Positions 16,175 to 25,147 of a DNA stretch of 64,000 bases are shown here, one piece after another; within the stretch, counting starts at the first letter, position 1, and the number at the start of each line of letters is the position of its first letter. Source of the stretch: Flavobacterium sp. Root420 (lineage in GTDB: Bacteria > Bacteroidota > Bacteroidia > Flavobacteriales > Flavobacteriaceae); contig NZ_LMEF01000023.1 of NCBI RefSeq assembly GCF_001427905.1, positions 288,687 to 352,686 of the forward strand. Direction: 5' to 3'. The position numbers and the translations under genes are program-made. The notes beneath the pieces were generated by a model that had not been told where the DNA came from, searched no databases, and saw nothing but the letters and a program-made list of their open reading frames with translations.

Positions 16175-17377
16175 TTATTTTGAATTCCCTTTAAGCCTGT
16201 CGCTCATATAGTTTCCTTTCTCCTCAAAATAAGGAGCACTTCCGGTCGATGATGACATGCTTTGGGACATCCGCCCTGCTGCATTTCCCATTGAATCCAG
16301 CACCATACCAGCTCCCATTGATGTTTTGGAAACTACTGAACTGGTTGAATTACTGAAGAGTCCGGTAACTTTCTGACCTAAGGCGCCTCCTCCAGCAGCG
16401 TGGACTATATAGTTGGCAACCGATGGAACCGTAAAATATCCTATTATTCCGATAATCATAAAAATCAAGTATGAGATATCGGTTCTGCTGAAAAAGGTGT
16501 CCCCTGTTGCCTGCACCTGGGACAGATCCAGTTTTAGCATCAGTTCCTGAATTTTCCCTATAATACTTCCGAAGATATTGGCAACAGGAAGCCACAGGTA
16601 AATGTTGATATATCTTGCCAGCCATACCGTGAGTGTATGCTGAAAACCATCAAAGACAGCTATTCCAAAGACAAGAGGTCCCAAAATAGAAAGCACCACC
16701 AATTGAAATGTCCTGAGCGTATCAATACACAGTGAAGCAGCTTCAAATAAAACCCTCAGCACTTCACTCATAAATTCCTTGACAGAATTTCGAAAATTAT
16801 AGGAAGCTTTTTCCATTGCAAATTTGACATCGTTGCCGATTCCTGCCAGCATGCTCTCATTGGACGGATCTTCATCATGGGTGTACTTATACCATTTATC
16901 CCTATCCCCTGTTCCTGTCGTACCGACATACATTTTCCATGGATCAGTTTCTTTGATGGCTTTTTCTTTCTCTTTGAGAAGGACTGCAACAGCATTATTG
17001 GAACCGGTAACCATAGCGGCAGTTGCTGTAACCGTTGGTTTCATAACCCCGTTAATTAGCGCCAGTACTGATGGAAAAATCATAATACAAAATCCAATCA
17101 CAAATGGTCTGAATAGCGGATAAAAATCAATGGGTTCGGCGTTGGCAATATGTCTCCATACTCTCGAAGCTATATACCAAATCGTTCCGAATCCGGCTAT
17201 ACCCTGTCCAACCGCTAAAAGATTACTGCATAACGGCATCATTTCATCATACAACTGTTCCAAAACAGAGTGAAGGCTCTGCATATTATCTCCAAGTCCT
17301 TGTGCATGGATAAAAAAAGGCATTAAAAATGCGACGGTAATAAAAAGAACCGTTTTGCAAGATTTAAAAATGTTCAT
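16175..17377 (-). CDS. traJ: Conjugative transfer protein TraJ
   Basis: A 400-residue polytopic inner-membrane protein (VirB6-like). It has an N-terminal signal/membrane segment ending near IHAQG, a further helix around 55-75, and a cluster of helices from about 220 to 340 (for example LVVLSILGPLVFGIAVFDG). The C-terminus is Gly/Ser/Met-rich and soluble. The family phrase YPLFRPFVIGFCIMIFPS is visible. It starts four bases after the upstream TraI-like gene and precedes traK. Confidence 0.93.
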   Translation of the reverse strand: MNIFKSCKTVLFITVAFLMPFFIHAQGLGDNMQSLHSVLEQLYDEMMPLCSNLLAVGQGIAGFGTIWYIASRVWRHIANAEPIDFYPLFRPFVIGFCIMIFPSVLALINGVMKPTVTATAAMVTGSNNAVAVLLKEKEKAIKETDPWKMYVGTTGTGDRDKWYKYTHDEDPSNESMLAGIGNDVKFAMEKASYNFRNSVKEFMSEVLRVLFEAASLCIDTLRTFQLVVLSILGPLVFGIAVFDGFQHTLTVWLARYINIYLWLPVANIFGSIIGKIQELMLKLDLSQVQATGDTFFSRTDISYLIFMIIGIIGYFTVPSVANYIVHAAGGGALGQKVTGLFSNSTSSVVSKTSMGAGMVLDSMGNAAGRMSQSMSSSTGSAPYFEEKGNYMSDRLKGNSK

Positions 17378-17381
17378 CGCT

Positions 17382-18017
17382 TTAGTTTTTTAGTTCCTGA
17401 AGTTCTTTGGAAGCATAAACATCCTTCGCTTCTTTTGCTCTTTGCAGTGCCAGCACATTTGATGTTGCATTTAAGTTTCTGAGAAACAAAAGCTTATCCT
17501 GCATCTGCAGATAAATATCATCTACCGCTTGGAGCCTCTCGTCATCCGACATCCTTAGTTTATCTGCTGTTACAACCATTGTAAGTTCATCGAGATTCCT
17601 TAAACTCTGGCTCAGAAGATTTCCATAAACCTTTTCAAAATAGCTAATTTCTTTTTCGCTAAAGTTGCCACTCTTTACGAAGCGATTCAGTCCATTTTTA
17701 CTTTCCTTCATCAGTAGCAGCTGAAAATTTATGATGTCCCCTACTCTTTTGTAATTTTTTACAACAGGGCTCACCTGCATAAGGGCATCCAGAAAAGTTT
17801 TATGCAGGCTGAAATTTCCCTCCGACATATCCTTGACTGTTTTATAGCCTCCCGAGAGCAGTTCATAACCCTTTTTCATATCGCTTAAGATCTTTTTAAA
17901 CTGGGAGAGTTTTTCAATGTTTAAGATGAGCTGCTGAATCTCTGCTGACTGTGCATTTGTTTTGTGGGAAACAATTGTCATTGAGACTGTCAATATCAAA
18001 ATCAATATTTTTTTCAT
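17382..18017 (-). CDS. TraI-like exported protein, third of three paralogues
   Basis: A 211-residue protein with a signal peptide (residues about 1-22, ending NAQS) and an all-helical mature domain. It shares architecture with the two genes upstream: an early segment ending KKGYELLSGGYKTV, a central SYFEKVYGNLL helix, a RLQAVDDIYLQM segment, and a final LALQRAK motif. These families are often annotated as conjugal transfer TraI or, misleadingly, TerB in Bacteroidetes ICEs. A periplasmic role in the mating apparatus is likely. Confidence 0.8.
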   Translation of the reverse strand: MKKILILILTVSMTIVSHKTNAQSAEIQQLILNIEKLSQFKKILSDMKKGYELLSGGYKTVKDMSEGNFSLHKTFLDALMQVSPVVKNYKRVGDIINFQLLLMKESKNGLNRFVKSGNFSEKEISYFEKVYGNLLSQSLRNLDELTMVVTADKLRMSDDERLQAVDDIYLQMQDKLLFLRNLNATSNVLALQRAKEAKDVYASKELQELKN

Positions 18018-18028
18018 AGCTTTTTATT

Positions 18029-18643
18029 TTATAATCCATAGATATCCTCTACATTCTCAGCATCTCCTTTTTCACGACTCTTTGATAAAGACAGAAGTTT
18101 CGCTTCATTACTGAAAGACAAACAGAAATTATAATCCTCCAGCATCATTTTGTGCAGCGCATCAATACGCTCGATCCTCTGGTCATCTTTAAGCTCGAGT
18201 TTGGAATCGGTAGTAATAATCAAAAGTTGGTCAAGGGTATCGTTGCAGTTCTCAAGCAGTCTTTCAAAAGAACGCTCTATATAATCCAGTTCATTTCCGT
18301 GAAATAAATCACTTGACTTAAGATCACTATAAGTTCTTTTACAGATTTTCATTATTTTAAACTGCATGGAGAGAATTTCGGCTGTCTTATAATAATTTTT
18401 AACCTTGGGATTAATCTTCAGTAAAGAAGTAAAATAATCACCATGAAGATTCACTTCTCCCCTTTTTGCATCGCCAATAAAATTCAGTCCTTTCGATACA
18501 ACTGAATATCCTTTTTTAGCGTAATCAATATAAACCTGAAGAGCAGCGATCTGCAAAAGCAGCTCCTTTCTCTGCTTGGCCTGTGCCTGAATTCCTTGTT
18601 GGGAAACGAACACTACCAACAATACTAGAATTAGTTTTTTCAT
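18029..18643 (-). CDS. TraI-like exported protein, second of three paralogues
   Basis: A 204-residue exported helical protein with a signal peptide ending around GIQAQA. It shares with the next gene the phrase YAKKGYSVVSKGLNFIGDAK, matching KKGYELLSGGY, and a DYIERSFERLL segment matching SYFEKVYGNLL. It ends near LLSLSKSREK and a YGL terminus like the first paralogue. It lies 11 bases after the next downstream gene boundary, in one operon. Its role is inferred to be structural in the transfer apparatus. Confidence 0.8.
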   Translation of the reverse strand: MKKLILVLLVVFVSQQGIQAQAKQRKELLLQIAALQVYIDYAKKGYSVVSKGLNFIGDAKRGEVNLHGDYFTSLLKINPKVKNYYKTAEILSMQFKIMKICKRTYSDLKSSDLFHGNELDYIERSFERLLENCNDTLDQLLIITTDSKLELKDDQRIERIDALHKMMLEDYNFCLSFSNEAKLLSLSKSREKGDAENVEDIYGL

Positions 18644-18658
18644 GATATTTTTATTGAA

Positions 18659-19342
18659 TTACGGAATTCCGTAAAATTGTTTGACCTGATTTACCTCTGC
18701 CTCTGTTTTGGCCCTCTGAAGACTGAGCATTACATTCTGCTGATTAAAAAGCGTGAGATCATCATAATTGGCATCAATCTGATCTGCAGCTTCATTAATG
18801 ATTTCGAGTCTTTTCAGATCGCTCATCTGCGTGCTGAAAGAATCAAGTATTAAAAATATCAGGTCAATATTCTTCACGCTTTCTTCCAAAATACCCGAAT
18901 AAACACGTTCCATATATTGGATTTCATTCTTTTTAAAATGAGTATCCTCTTTGAACAAATTCCATGCTCTTTCATATTCCACTACCAGTTTTGTCTGCTT
19001 CTTAGTAATATCTTTTATCCTTTGGTAATAGGTTATAATCGATTTCACCTTTGCCAGTTCTTCATAATAGCCCTTATACAACTCTTTCTGTTTCTTAGTC
19101 CAATCCGAAATTTCATCCAGCTTTAATTTAGAAAGTACATTTTCAATCTGTTTCTGGGCATTCTGAAGCCAGATAGTTTTATTCTGAAGTTTCTGAATCC
19201 TAAGGTCAATTGCTTTAATAACTTTTTTGGTGACCGCTTTTACAATTTCCAGTATTGGCAGTGCAGCTGTCTTTTCCGCTGGTCTGGCCGGAGTGCTGAT
19301 AAGCAATAGACAGATTATGCACGTAATTATTTTTGCTTTCAT
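18659..19342 (-). CDS. traI: Conjugative transfer protein TraI-like, first of three paralogues
   Basis: A 227-residue protein with a signal peptide (1-22, RPAEKTA after the core). Helical phrases AIDLRIQKLQNKTIWLQNAQ and YYQRIKDI are typical of the TraI family of Bacteroidetes conjugative elements, as is the C-terminus LSLQRAKTEAEVNQVKQFYG. It follows traG by 11 bases. Compared with the two paralogues downstream it has an extra N-terminal coiled-coil stretch, so the three are related but not interchangeable. Confidence 0.83.
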   Translation of the reverse strand: MKAKIITCIICLLLISTPARPAEKTAALPILEIVKAVTKKVIKAIDLRIQKLQNKTIWLQNAQKQIENVLSKLKLDEISDWTKKQKELYKGYYEELAKVKSIITYYQRIKDITKKQTKLVVEYERAWNLFKEDTHFKKNEIQYMERVYSGILEESVKNIDLIFLILDSFSTQMSDLKRLEIINEAADQIDANYDDLTLFNQQNVMLSLQRAKTEAEVNQVKQFYGIP

Positions 19343-19353
19343 TTTTCATTTAA

Positions 19354-21822
19354 TTAGTTTCCATTCCTCATATCCTGCGCCATAGCTGCGATTCCTTTTT
19401 TGATGTCACCTCCAAACTTTTGGGCATAGGCATTCATTTTCACTTTCTCGCTTTCCTCGGTTGTATAGGCTAAATACTCCTCCAGTGAAACTTCTGTTCG
19501 GTACACTTTTGAAAGCATACTTCCCAGTGAAATAAACACTTCTTTATATTTCTTATCAGGATCATTAGCTTTATTAACCGATAACAAAAGTGCCTTTTCT
19601 TTTTCGGTCAGCCCCAGCAATTCCTGTATTTGATCAAACTTGTTTTGATATTTGCTTTGATCCAGCAGGATTTTGCAGTCACTGTTATTGATAATGGCCT
19701 GTTTGACAACTGGCGATGAAATAATATCTTCAACCTCCTGAGTGACTACAATCGCTTCTCCAAAGAATTTCCGCACAGTCTTGAACAAATACTTAATATA
19801 TTCGGACATCCCTTCTTTGGCAATCGCTTTCCATGCTTCTTCAATCAGGATCATCTTACGAATGCCTTTGAGCTTTCTCATTTTACTTATAAAAACCTCC
19901 ATGATAATGATTGTTACCACAGGAAATAGAATCGGATGATCCTTTATATTATCCAGTTCAAATACAATAAACCTTTCCTTTAAAAGTTCCAGATTCTCTG
20001 TGGCATTTAATAGATAATCAAACTCTCCTCCTTTGTAATATGGCCGTAGTACATATAGAAAATTGTTTACGTCGAAATCCTTTTCTTTTACCTTATCGCC
20101 TTCCAGTATCTTTACAAAATCATCTTTCAGGAATTCATAAAAGCTGTTGAAACAGGGAAAAAGATTAGTGTTTATCACCAACTTCTCATAATATAGCTGA
20201 AGCGCATTTGATAAAGCTACATACTCGCTCCGATTAAAGGTTTCATCGTCTTTTTTCCACAGTGCCAGCAGCAGTGTTTTAATACTTTCTTTTTTCTCGG
20301 TATCCAGAGTATCTCCTTCTGAAATATAAAAAGGATTAAAGCGGATCGGGTTCTTCTCGTCGTAAGTGAAATAATATCCGTTAACCATATCGCAAAGTCC
20401 CTTGTAACTGTGACCGACATCCACCAGAACAATATGTGTCCCTTGCTCATAATAGCTTCTGACCATATGATTTGTAAAAAATGATTTACCGCTTCCCGAG
20501 GGTCCGAGTATAAATTTATTTCGGTTGGTGCAGATTCCCATTTTCACAGGCTCATCGCTGATATCCACATGAACAGGCTTTCCCGTTAGACGGTCACCGA
20601 GTCTTATTCCAGTCGGACTTAAAGATGACCTATAACCTGTTTCCATATTCAGGAAACATACGGCCTGCTCTGTGAAGGTGTCAAAAGTATCATTCATGGG
20701 AAAATCTGCCGCATTGCCCGGAATTCCTGCCCAGAAAATCTGCGGAGCGCCGACAGTTTCCTGCTTGGCTGCCGCATCCATCTGAGCCAATGCTGATGAT
20801 ACTTTGTTTTTAATATCCTTCAGTTCTTCTTTATCTGTGCTCCAAGCCAGGACATTAAAATGTGCCTTAACCGGAAGTCTCTGCTGGGATAGCGCTTCAT
20901 TCAGAAAATCATTCGTTGCATCTCTGGCAATCATATTTTCCCTGCTATATGCTGACAGAGACTGAAGCCTTAATCTTTTGCTTTCTAATTTTTGAATAGT
21001 CTTCTGGGCGTCTTCTATAAACAGATATTGATTATAAATATGATTGCAGGATAAAAGCTGTCCCAGAGTCGATGCAAATCCAATACTGAATTTGGTTTTA
21101 TCTGTTGAATAACGATCAAAATTGATTCTCGAACCGCACAACGCCGGCAGATCAGCAGCATCTCCCAGCGTAAAAAGCTGGCAGTGTTTATCGCCGACCG
21201 CTAAACCTTCATCAAATTTGATATCCTTAAAAACAAATGAATCCTCCCTCTCTGATAAAAAACAGTACTTTTCAATCAGTCCCAATTTTCTGCTTTCACT
21301 TTTAAGTGAATCATTTTTCATTCGGGTAAGCTTGACAAAACCGCTGTCTTCCATGATTCTTTTAAACTGTCCGGTAATGTCAATAAAATCTTGTAACAGC
21401 TGTGCTTTTACAGTTTCTTCCGGCACAATTGAACGTCGCAAAAGATTTGAAAAAAGGGAGCTTGAATTCTTCCTTCCCTGTGGTTTCTTGGTCAGCATAA
21501 TGTAACAGGAATGATCCAAAAAAGGTCTTTCATTAAAAAACCGCTCACTGCTCCGGGTTAAAAAACTGCTGTCGTCACTTGTAAAATTAGCTTTGTGACT
21601 CTTTTCTAAAAACCAGTCCTGCTTATGAAAAACACAGAATTTGGGAAGCACCTTTATAGCTTTTATCCAGGACTGATGAAAAGCTTCATACTCCTGATCT
21701 GACAAAGTAAAAATCTCTGGCAACTCAGCCTTGAAAATAATTGTTACATCGCCCTGTTTTGATAAAATACAGTCATGCTCCACTGCCATAATCGGCAGTA
21801 AATCTTCCATCCTCTTCTCCAT
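19354..21822 (-). CDS. traG: Conjugative transfer ATPase TraG (VirB4 family)
   Basis: An 822-residue cytoplasmic ATPase that powers the type IV secretion apparatus. Walker A is LGPSGSGKSF near residue 440 and Walker B is MILIEEAWKA near 659. The following QEVEDI and the SNALQLYYE regions are typical for Bacteroidetes TraG. Length fits the family. It lies between traF (33-base gap) and the TraI-like genes, the canonical order. Confidence 0.97.
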   Translation of the reverse strand: MEKRMEDLLPIMAVEHDCILSKQGDVTIIFKAELPEIFTLSDQEYEAFHQSWIKAIKVLPKFCVFHKQDWFLEKSHKANFTSDDSSFLTRSSERFFNERPFLDHSCYIMLTKKPQGRKNSSSLFSNLLRRSIVPEETVKAQLLQDFIDITGQFKRIMEDSGFVKLTRMKNDSLKSESRKLGLIEKYCFLSEREDSFVFKDIKFDEGLAVGDKHCQLFTLGDAADLPALCGSRINFDRYSTDKTKFSIGFASTLGQLLSCNHIYNQYLFIEDAQKTIQKLESKRLRLQSLSAYSRENMIARDATNDFLNEALSQQRLPVKAHFNVLAWSTDKEELKDIKNKVSSALAQMDAAAKQETVGAPQIFWAGIPGNAADFPMNDTFDTFTEQAVCFLNMETGYRSSLSPTGIRLGDRLTGKPVHVDISDEPVKMGICTNRNKFILGPSGSGKSFFTNHMVRSYYEQGTHIVLVDVGHSYKGLCDMVNGYYFTYDEKNPIRFNPFYISEGDTLDTEKKESIKTLLLALWKKDDETFNRSEYVALSNALQLYYEKLVINTNLFPCFNSFYEFLKDDFVKILEGDKVKEKDFDVNNFLYVLRPYYKGGEFDYLLNATENLELLKERFIVFELDNIKDHPILFPVVTIIIMEVFISKMRKLKGIRKMILIEEAWKAIAKEGMSEYIKYLFKTVRKFFGEAIVVTQEVEDIISSPVVKQAIINNSDCKILLDQSKYQNKFDQIQELLGLTEKEKALLLSVNKANDPDKKYKEVFISLGSMLSKVYRTEVSLEEYLAYTTEESEKVKMNAYAQKFGGDIKKGIAAMAQDMRNGN

Positions 21823-21855
21823 CTCCTCTTCATTTTCATTATTAACATTCTATGG

Positions 21856-22170
21856 CTATATCTTTAAAAAAATACCCCTGCTGTAAACTTTAATACATTT
21901 TGGAACCTGCTTTTTGGCCAGCGCCTTCATCATGCCGTATTCTCCGTACTGATTGCTCATTTTGTATATTTTAAAAACAAGAAAAGCACCAGCTGTCCCA
22001 ACGAGGCCAACACACAATAATGATGGAACACCAATAATATACATGACTGCAAAAAGTATCATAAGTGATACAACACCTCCTCCCAAATACCAGATGTACT
22101 GAGCTTTTAAGCCTTTAAATTCTATACTCTGATTGATTCCTTTGTTGATGTGGTAAACACTGTTACTCAT
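21856..22170 (-). CDS. traF: Conjugative transfer protein TraF (DUF4133)
   Basis: A 104-residue protein with two adjacent membrane helices (about 24-70), a VirB3-like topology. The opening YHINKGINQSIEFKGLKAQY is the DUF4133 signature. It lies directly between traE and traG, as in other Bacteroidetes ICEs, and is expected to work with TraG in the inner membrane. Confidence 0.95.
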   Translation of the reverse strand: MSNSVYHINKGINQSIEFKGLKAQYIWYLGGGVVSLMILFAVMYIIGVPSLLCVGLVGTAGAFLVFKIYKMSNQYGEYGMMKALAKKQVPKCIKVYSRGIFLKI

Positions 22171-22181
22171 AAGATCTATGC

Positions 22182-22523
22182 CTAAACCCCGAAAAAGGAT
22201 TTAATTACTGTCGCTACCACAACTAAAAACACACAGCTGCCGAACCAGGCGGCGGCTACTTTACCTGTATCAGGATCTCCTGCATTCCATTTCTGATAAA
22301 CCTTAACCGCTCCTATAAGACCCAGTATAGCACCAACAGCATACATAAGTTCTGTACCTGCATCAAAATAACTCCTTACTTTTTGGTTAGCTTCATTAAT
22401 TCCTGCTACACCATCCTGCGCATAAATTCTCGTCTCGTACACTAACATCAAGGCAAGAATGCAATATGACATTACTTTTTCTTCGTCTAATTCCTTTAAT
22501 TTCCACCAGCATTTTCTCATCAC
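22182..22523 (-). CDS. traE: Conjugative transfer protein TraE (DUF4134)
   Basis: A 113-residue frame from a GTG at 22523; a shorter start at the Met in MSYCILALMLVYETRIYA (about residue 18) gives a better signal sequence. The mature part has the DUF4134 pattern GINEANQKVRSYFD, two hydrophobic helices, and KVYQKWNAGDPDTGK between them. TraE is a VirB2-like pilin candidate. It begins 17 bases after the small membrane frame at 22540. Confidence 0.95.
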   Translation of the reverse strand: MMRKCWWKLKELDEEKVMSYCILALMLVYETRIYAQDGVAGINEANQKVRSYFDAGTELMYAVGAILGLIGAVKVYQKWNAGDPDTGKVAAAWFGSCVFLVVVATVIKSFFGV

Positions 22524-22539
22524 ACATCATTTTTAAAGT

Positions 22540-22668
22540 TTATATCAATTTTAAAAAGCAGAGGAATATCGCCGTTGCAACTCTATTTCCTGTCACATAA
22601 AGCCATACCGCACCAGAGAGAACAGGGATTATTCCTCCGCTGAATTTTAAGAAATAGTCTCTTCCCAC
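22540..22668 (-). CDS. Possible 42-residue membrane peptide overlapping the upstream gene
   Basis: A frame from a GTG at 22668 to a stop at 22540 encodes 42 residues (start GRDYFLKFSGGIIP) with one hydrophobic helix and the end IFLCFLKLI. Its first 22 bases overlap the 3' end of the gene at 22647-23129 in another frame. The frame is also open upstream inside that gene, so it could equally be a frameshifted C-terminal extension of it. Position just before traE supports a real transfer membrane protein. Confidence 0.38.
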   Translation of the reverse strand: MGRDYFLKFSGGIIPVLSGAVWLYVTGNRVATAIFLCFLKLI

Positions 22669-23129
22669 AGCGTATCCGCTTCGGCAAACGTTAAATAGAA
22701 CTGCGGATGCTTTTCGCTTTCAGAGACTATTAGATTATTTATGTTTTCACGTAAAGAGGAGATCTTCAAGTATGGGTACTCTTCCAATACCATTTTAAGG
22801 TAATTTTGAAATTGTTCTTTTGATAAGTTCATTTGAGAACTTTCTTCTACTGCCTGCACTATACGAGTGGAAAGTTCCTCAGCATCTTCTAAAGTATCAA
22901 ACGATTCTGAAAAAGAGGAAGACAAAGACTTTTGGTATCTTTGGCTTTCAAGTTTGTTAGAAGTTTTTTTTAATATAGGAAAATTGAGTTTCTTCTCTCC
23001 CGAGAAAAGTTCCCGTAAATCTTTACTGTAATATTTTAGTATTAGTACTAAATACCAGATTAATAAAAGTACACCTACAGCAGCGAGATAGCTGCCCCAT
23101 GAAACATTTGTAAACATAGTCATCATCAT
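22647..23129 (-). CDS. Conserved ICE membrane protein, first gene of the tra operon
   Basis: A 160-residue protein with one membrane helix at about 13-33, then a charged cytoplasmic domain containing EDAEELSTRIVQAVEESS and KMVLEEYPYLKISSLRENIN. Proteins of this type stand just before traE in Flavobacteriia ICEs as far as I recall, without an assigned function. It is the promoter-proximal gene of the leftward tra operon. The frame of its 3' end is overlapped by a 42-codon hydrophobic frame. Confidence 0.75.
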   Translation of the reverse strand: MMMTMFTNVSWGSYLAAVGVLLLIWYLVLILKYYSKDLRELFSGEKKLNFPILKKTSNKLESQRYQKSLSSSFSESFDTLEDAEELSTRIVQAVEESSQMNLSKEQFQNYLKMVLEEYPYLKISSLRENINNLIVSESEKHPQFYLTFAEADTLWEETIS

Positions 23130-23230
23130 TTATCATTCAACATTCATCTCGTCTATGTAAATCATTATCTTAAAATTGGATATGATTTATTCTACAAGTC
23201 AAAGGAACGATTAAGATAAGTCTGCTACAA

Positions 23231-23260
23231 GTACAACTTTTTTGTACCCCAGTTGTACCC
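23231..23260. promoter_or_regulatory. Iterated GTACAA/TTGTACCC sites upstream of the tra operon
   Basis: GTACAAC at 23231-23237 is an inverted copy of GTTGTAC at 23252-23258. TTGTACCC occurs as a direct repeat at 23242-23249 and 23253-23260, exactly 11 bases apart, about one helical turn. They lie about 100-130 bases upstream of the first tra gene. A binding site for an ICE transfer regulator is the natural reading but unproven. Confidence 0.45.
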
Positions 23261-23293
23261 TTCCAAAACTCCAATTAAACGGTATGAAAAATA

Positions 23294-23320
23294 AAACAGC
23301 CTTCGTAAAGAAGGCTGTTT
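23294..23320 (-). terminator. Rho-independent terminator after the 23324 lipoprotein
   Basis: AAACAGCCTTC at 23294-23304 and GAAGGCTGTTT at 23310-23320 form an 11-bp perfect stem with a five-base loop, and a T-rich tract follows on the leftward strand. It directly follows the stop of the lipoprotein gene and insulates the tra operon. Confidence 0.85.
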
Positions 23321-23323
23321 CAA

Positions 23324-23884
23324 TTAATGTAATAAGTGTTTTAATTCGAGTATTTCAAAATCTTTCCGATCTACAATCTTCCACTCATTTTCAATAAGCA
23401 AAAAATACGCCTTGTATTCATATGTTCTTTTCTTCCATGGTGCTAATACTGCAAAGATATTAGTGTTCCAAATTGTGATGTATGTCGCAATCGCGCTCTT
23501 TCCTTCACTACTGATCGTTAAATCAATAATCCTGTCAAATACTTCATCACCAATCTTTACTTTTTGAATTTTATGTTTTCTGTCTTCGAGAGAAGTTGGC
23601 AAAAAAAATGGTTTTGAGGCATCTTTGAAAACAATAAATGGTTTTCCTATATCTTTTGTCTCCTGAACTTTAACAATAGAGACAAATCCTTTTTCTTCAA
23701 ATCCTGCATCGAGCATTCTCTTAGCATGCACAGGATCACCGCAAAAAATTTCATACTCCAGATTTTTTGGATAATGATTTAGATTTTTTATAAGTTCTGT
23801 TGCTTTTTCTGCATCCAGTTTTTTATTTGTGCATCCTGCAATGAAAATACTCATTGCAATAATAATGTGTTTTAAGTTTTTCAT
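23324..23884 (-). CDS. ICE lipoprotein of unknown function
   Basis: A 186-residue protein with a lipoprotein signal (IFIAGC, Cys18). The mature part contains EIFCGDPVHAKRMLDAG and ends with a beta-rich region NEWKIVDRKDFEIL, like an NTF2-type or stress lipoprotein, but I do not recognise a named family. It is followed by a strong terminator and preceded by the 398-residue gene with a 30-base gap. The location between regulators and the tra operon is common for accessory ICE genes. Confidence 0.78.
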   Translation of the reverse strand: MKNLKHIIIAMSIFIAGCTNKKLDAEKATELIKNLNHYPKNLEYEIFCGDPVHAKRMLDAGFEEKGFVSIVKVQETKDIGKPFIVFKDASKPFFLPTSLEDRKHKIQKVKIGDEVFDRIIDLTISSEGKSAIATYITIWNTNIFAVLAPWKKRTYEYKAYFLLIENEWKIVDRKDFEILELKHLLH

Positions 23885-23914
23885 GATAGTAATTTTTAAG
23901 ATTATAATTAACAG

Positions 23915-25111
23915 CTAAAATTCCCTAATATGCTTAATAATTCGTTCAAGTGTTTGAATGGCAATTTGCTTATCTCTTTCCTCAGCTGTATAGGATTTAC
24001 TTCGCATAGAATCGTATGATAAAACCTTTTTCCGCGTCGTTGAAAGATAGGGTACGATCGTTCTGAAGACCTGGTTCATTGATTTGGCTTTTAAAATCCT
24101 AGCCTCATCACCTGCCCGCAGAATTAGTCCTATCTGATCAGTAGATAATACACATTCAACTTTATTCTCTCCTAAGTTAAAATTTTGCTCCGATTTATTA
24201 TAAATGCTGTCAAGATCTGGATTTAGAGCAATTTTTCTTTCCAAATAACGAATTTCATGCTGGAACCAATTACCAAGAACGTAGCTTATATGTTGCTTAG
24301 TAGGATCAAACGAAGTTTGTTCTGTAGATAATAACTGACTAAACGCTTTATAGTAGAGTAAAATTTCACTAAGCTTTTCAGTTGAAGTTTCCTGCAAATT
24401 TAGATGATTCTCGATATGTGTAATAATATAGTTAACATAAGACTGGTAGTTAAAATTTAGCTCAATTAGCATTTCCTCAATTTCAGAATACATACTTTTT
24501 TTAAGTTCATCAAACTTCACTAAATCTAATTGTTTTAAAAGTTCTTTTTGATACAATATTTCTCTATAAGTGACTTTGTATCCGGACTTGTTTTCAATAG
24601 AAGATGATAAAGCATCTGTCACGATTTTCATGATCTCAGTATCAGTTGTAGAATAGATCTTTTTTCTTTTAATTCTTTCCAATTTTAATAGCATCTCTTT
24701 TCTTGAAACTGCCAGATAAGGAATTGGAACTCTCTCATCTAGGCTCAAATAGGAAGAATAGCGATTTTCGACAAAAGTGAGTAAATCATCCAGTGTACTA
24801 ATGATGGATTCAATTATTCCGGAAAAAGTTTCTTTTTGAAGATCTGGATCCTTTTGTTGCTCTATCACATTATCCAGAAGATAAACCAACGTGGAGTGAT
24901 ACTTTCGAACCAATAGTCGGATTTGCCTCTTTTTCTGCAAAGCAAATATTTCATTTTTCAGTTGTATTTGAATCTTGTGAGATTCTTTTGAAAGGTTGTC
25001 GGCGATTAAGGCTAAATCATTCTGGGAAAGATCGCTGATATTTGTTTTCTTTGGATTTAAGGTCTGCAATATCAATGAATCTATCCACTCTAAAGGATAT
25101 ATAGTAATCAT
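23915..25111 (-). CDS. Helical protein, possible ICE regulator (RteC-like layout)
   Basis: A 398-residue, mostly helical protein without signal peptide or membrane segment. The first two thirds are coiled-coil-like. The conserved-looking C-terminal part (about 315-398) reads CVLSTDQIGLILRAGDEARI and then IVPYLSTTRKKVLSYDSMRS, which in arrangement recalls the C-terminal domain of RteC-type excision regulators. That resemblance is from memory and weak. It lies next to an AraC-type regulator on the same strand (36-base gap), which supports a regulatory function in transfer or excision. Confidence 0.6.
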   Translation of the reverse strand: MITIYPLEWIDSLILQTLNPKKTNISDLSQNDLALIADNLSKESHKIQIQLKNEIFALQKKRQIRLLVRKYHSTLVYLLDNVIEQQKDPDLQKETFSGIIESIISTLDDLLTFVENRYSSYLSLDERVPIPYLAVSRKEMLLKLERIKRKKIYSTTDTEIMKIVTDALSSSIENKSGYKVTYREILYQKELLKQLDLVKFDELKKSMYSEIEEMLIELNFNYQSYVNYIITHIENHLNLQETSTEKLSEILLYYKAFSQLLSTEQTSFDPTKQHISYVLGNWFQHEIRYLERKIALNPDLDSIYNKSEQNFNLGENKVECVLSTDQIGLILRAGDEARILKAKSMNQVFRTIVPYLSTTRKKVLSYDSMRSKSYTAEERDKQIAIQTLERIIKHIREF

Positions 25112-25147
25112 GATAGTATGGTTTAATTTTCATATGATGTAATGAAA

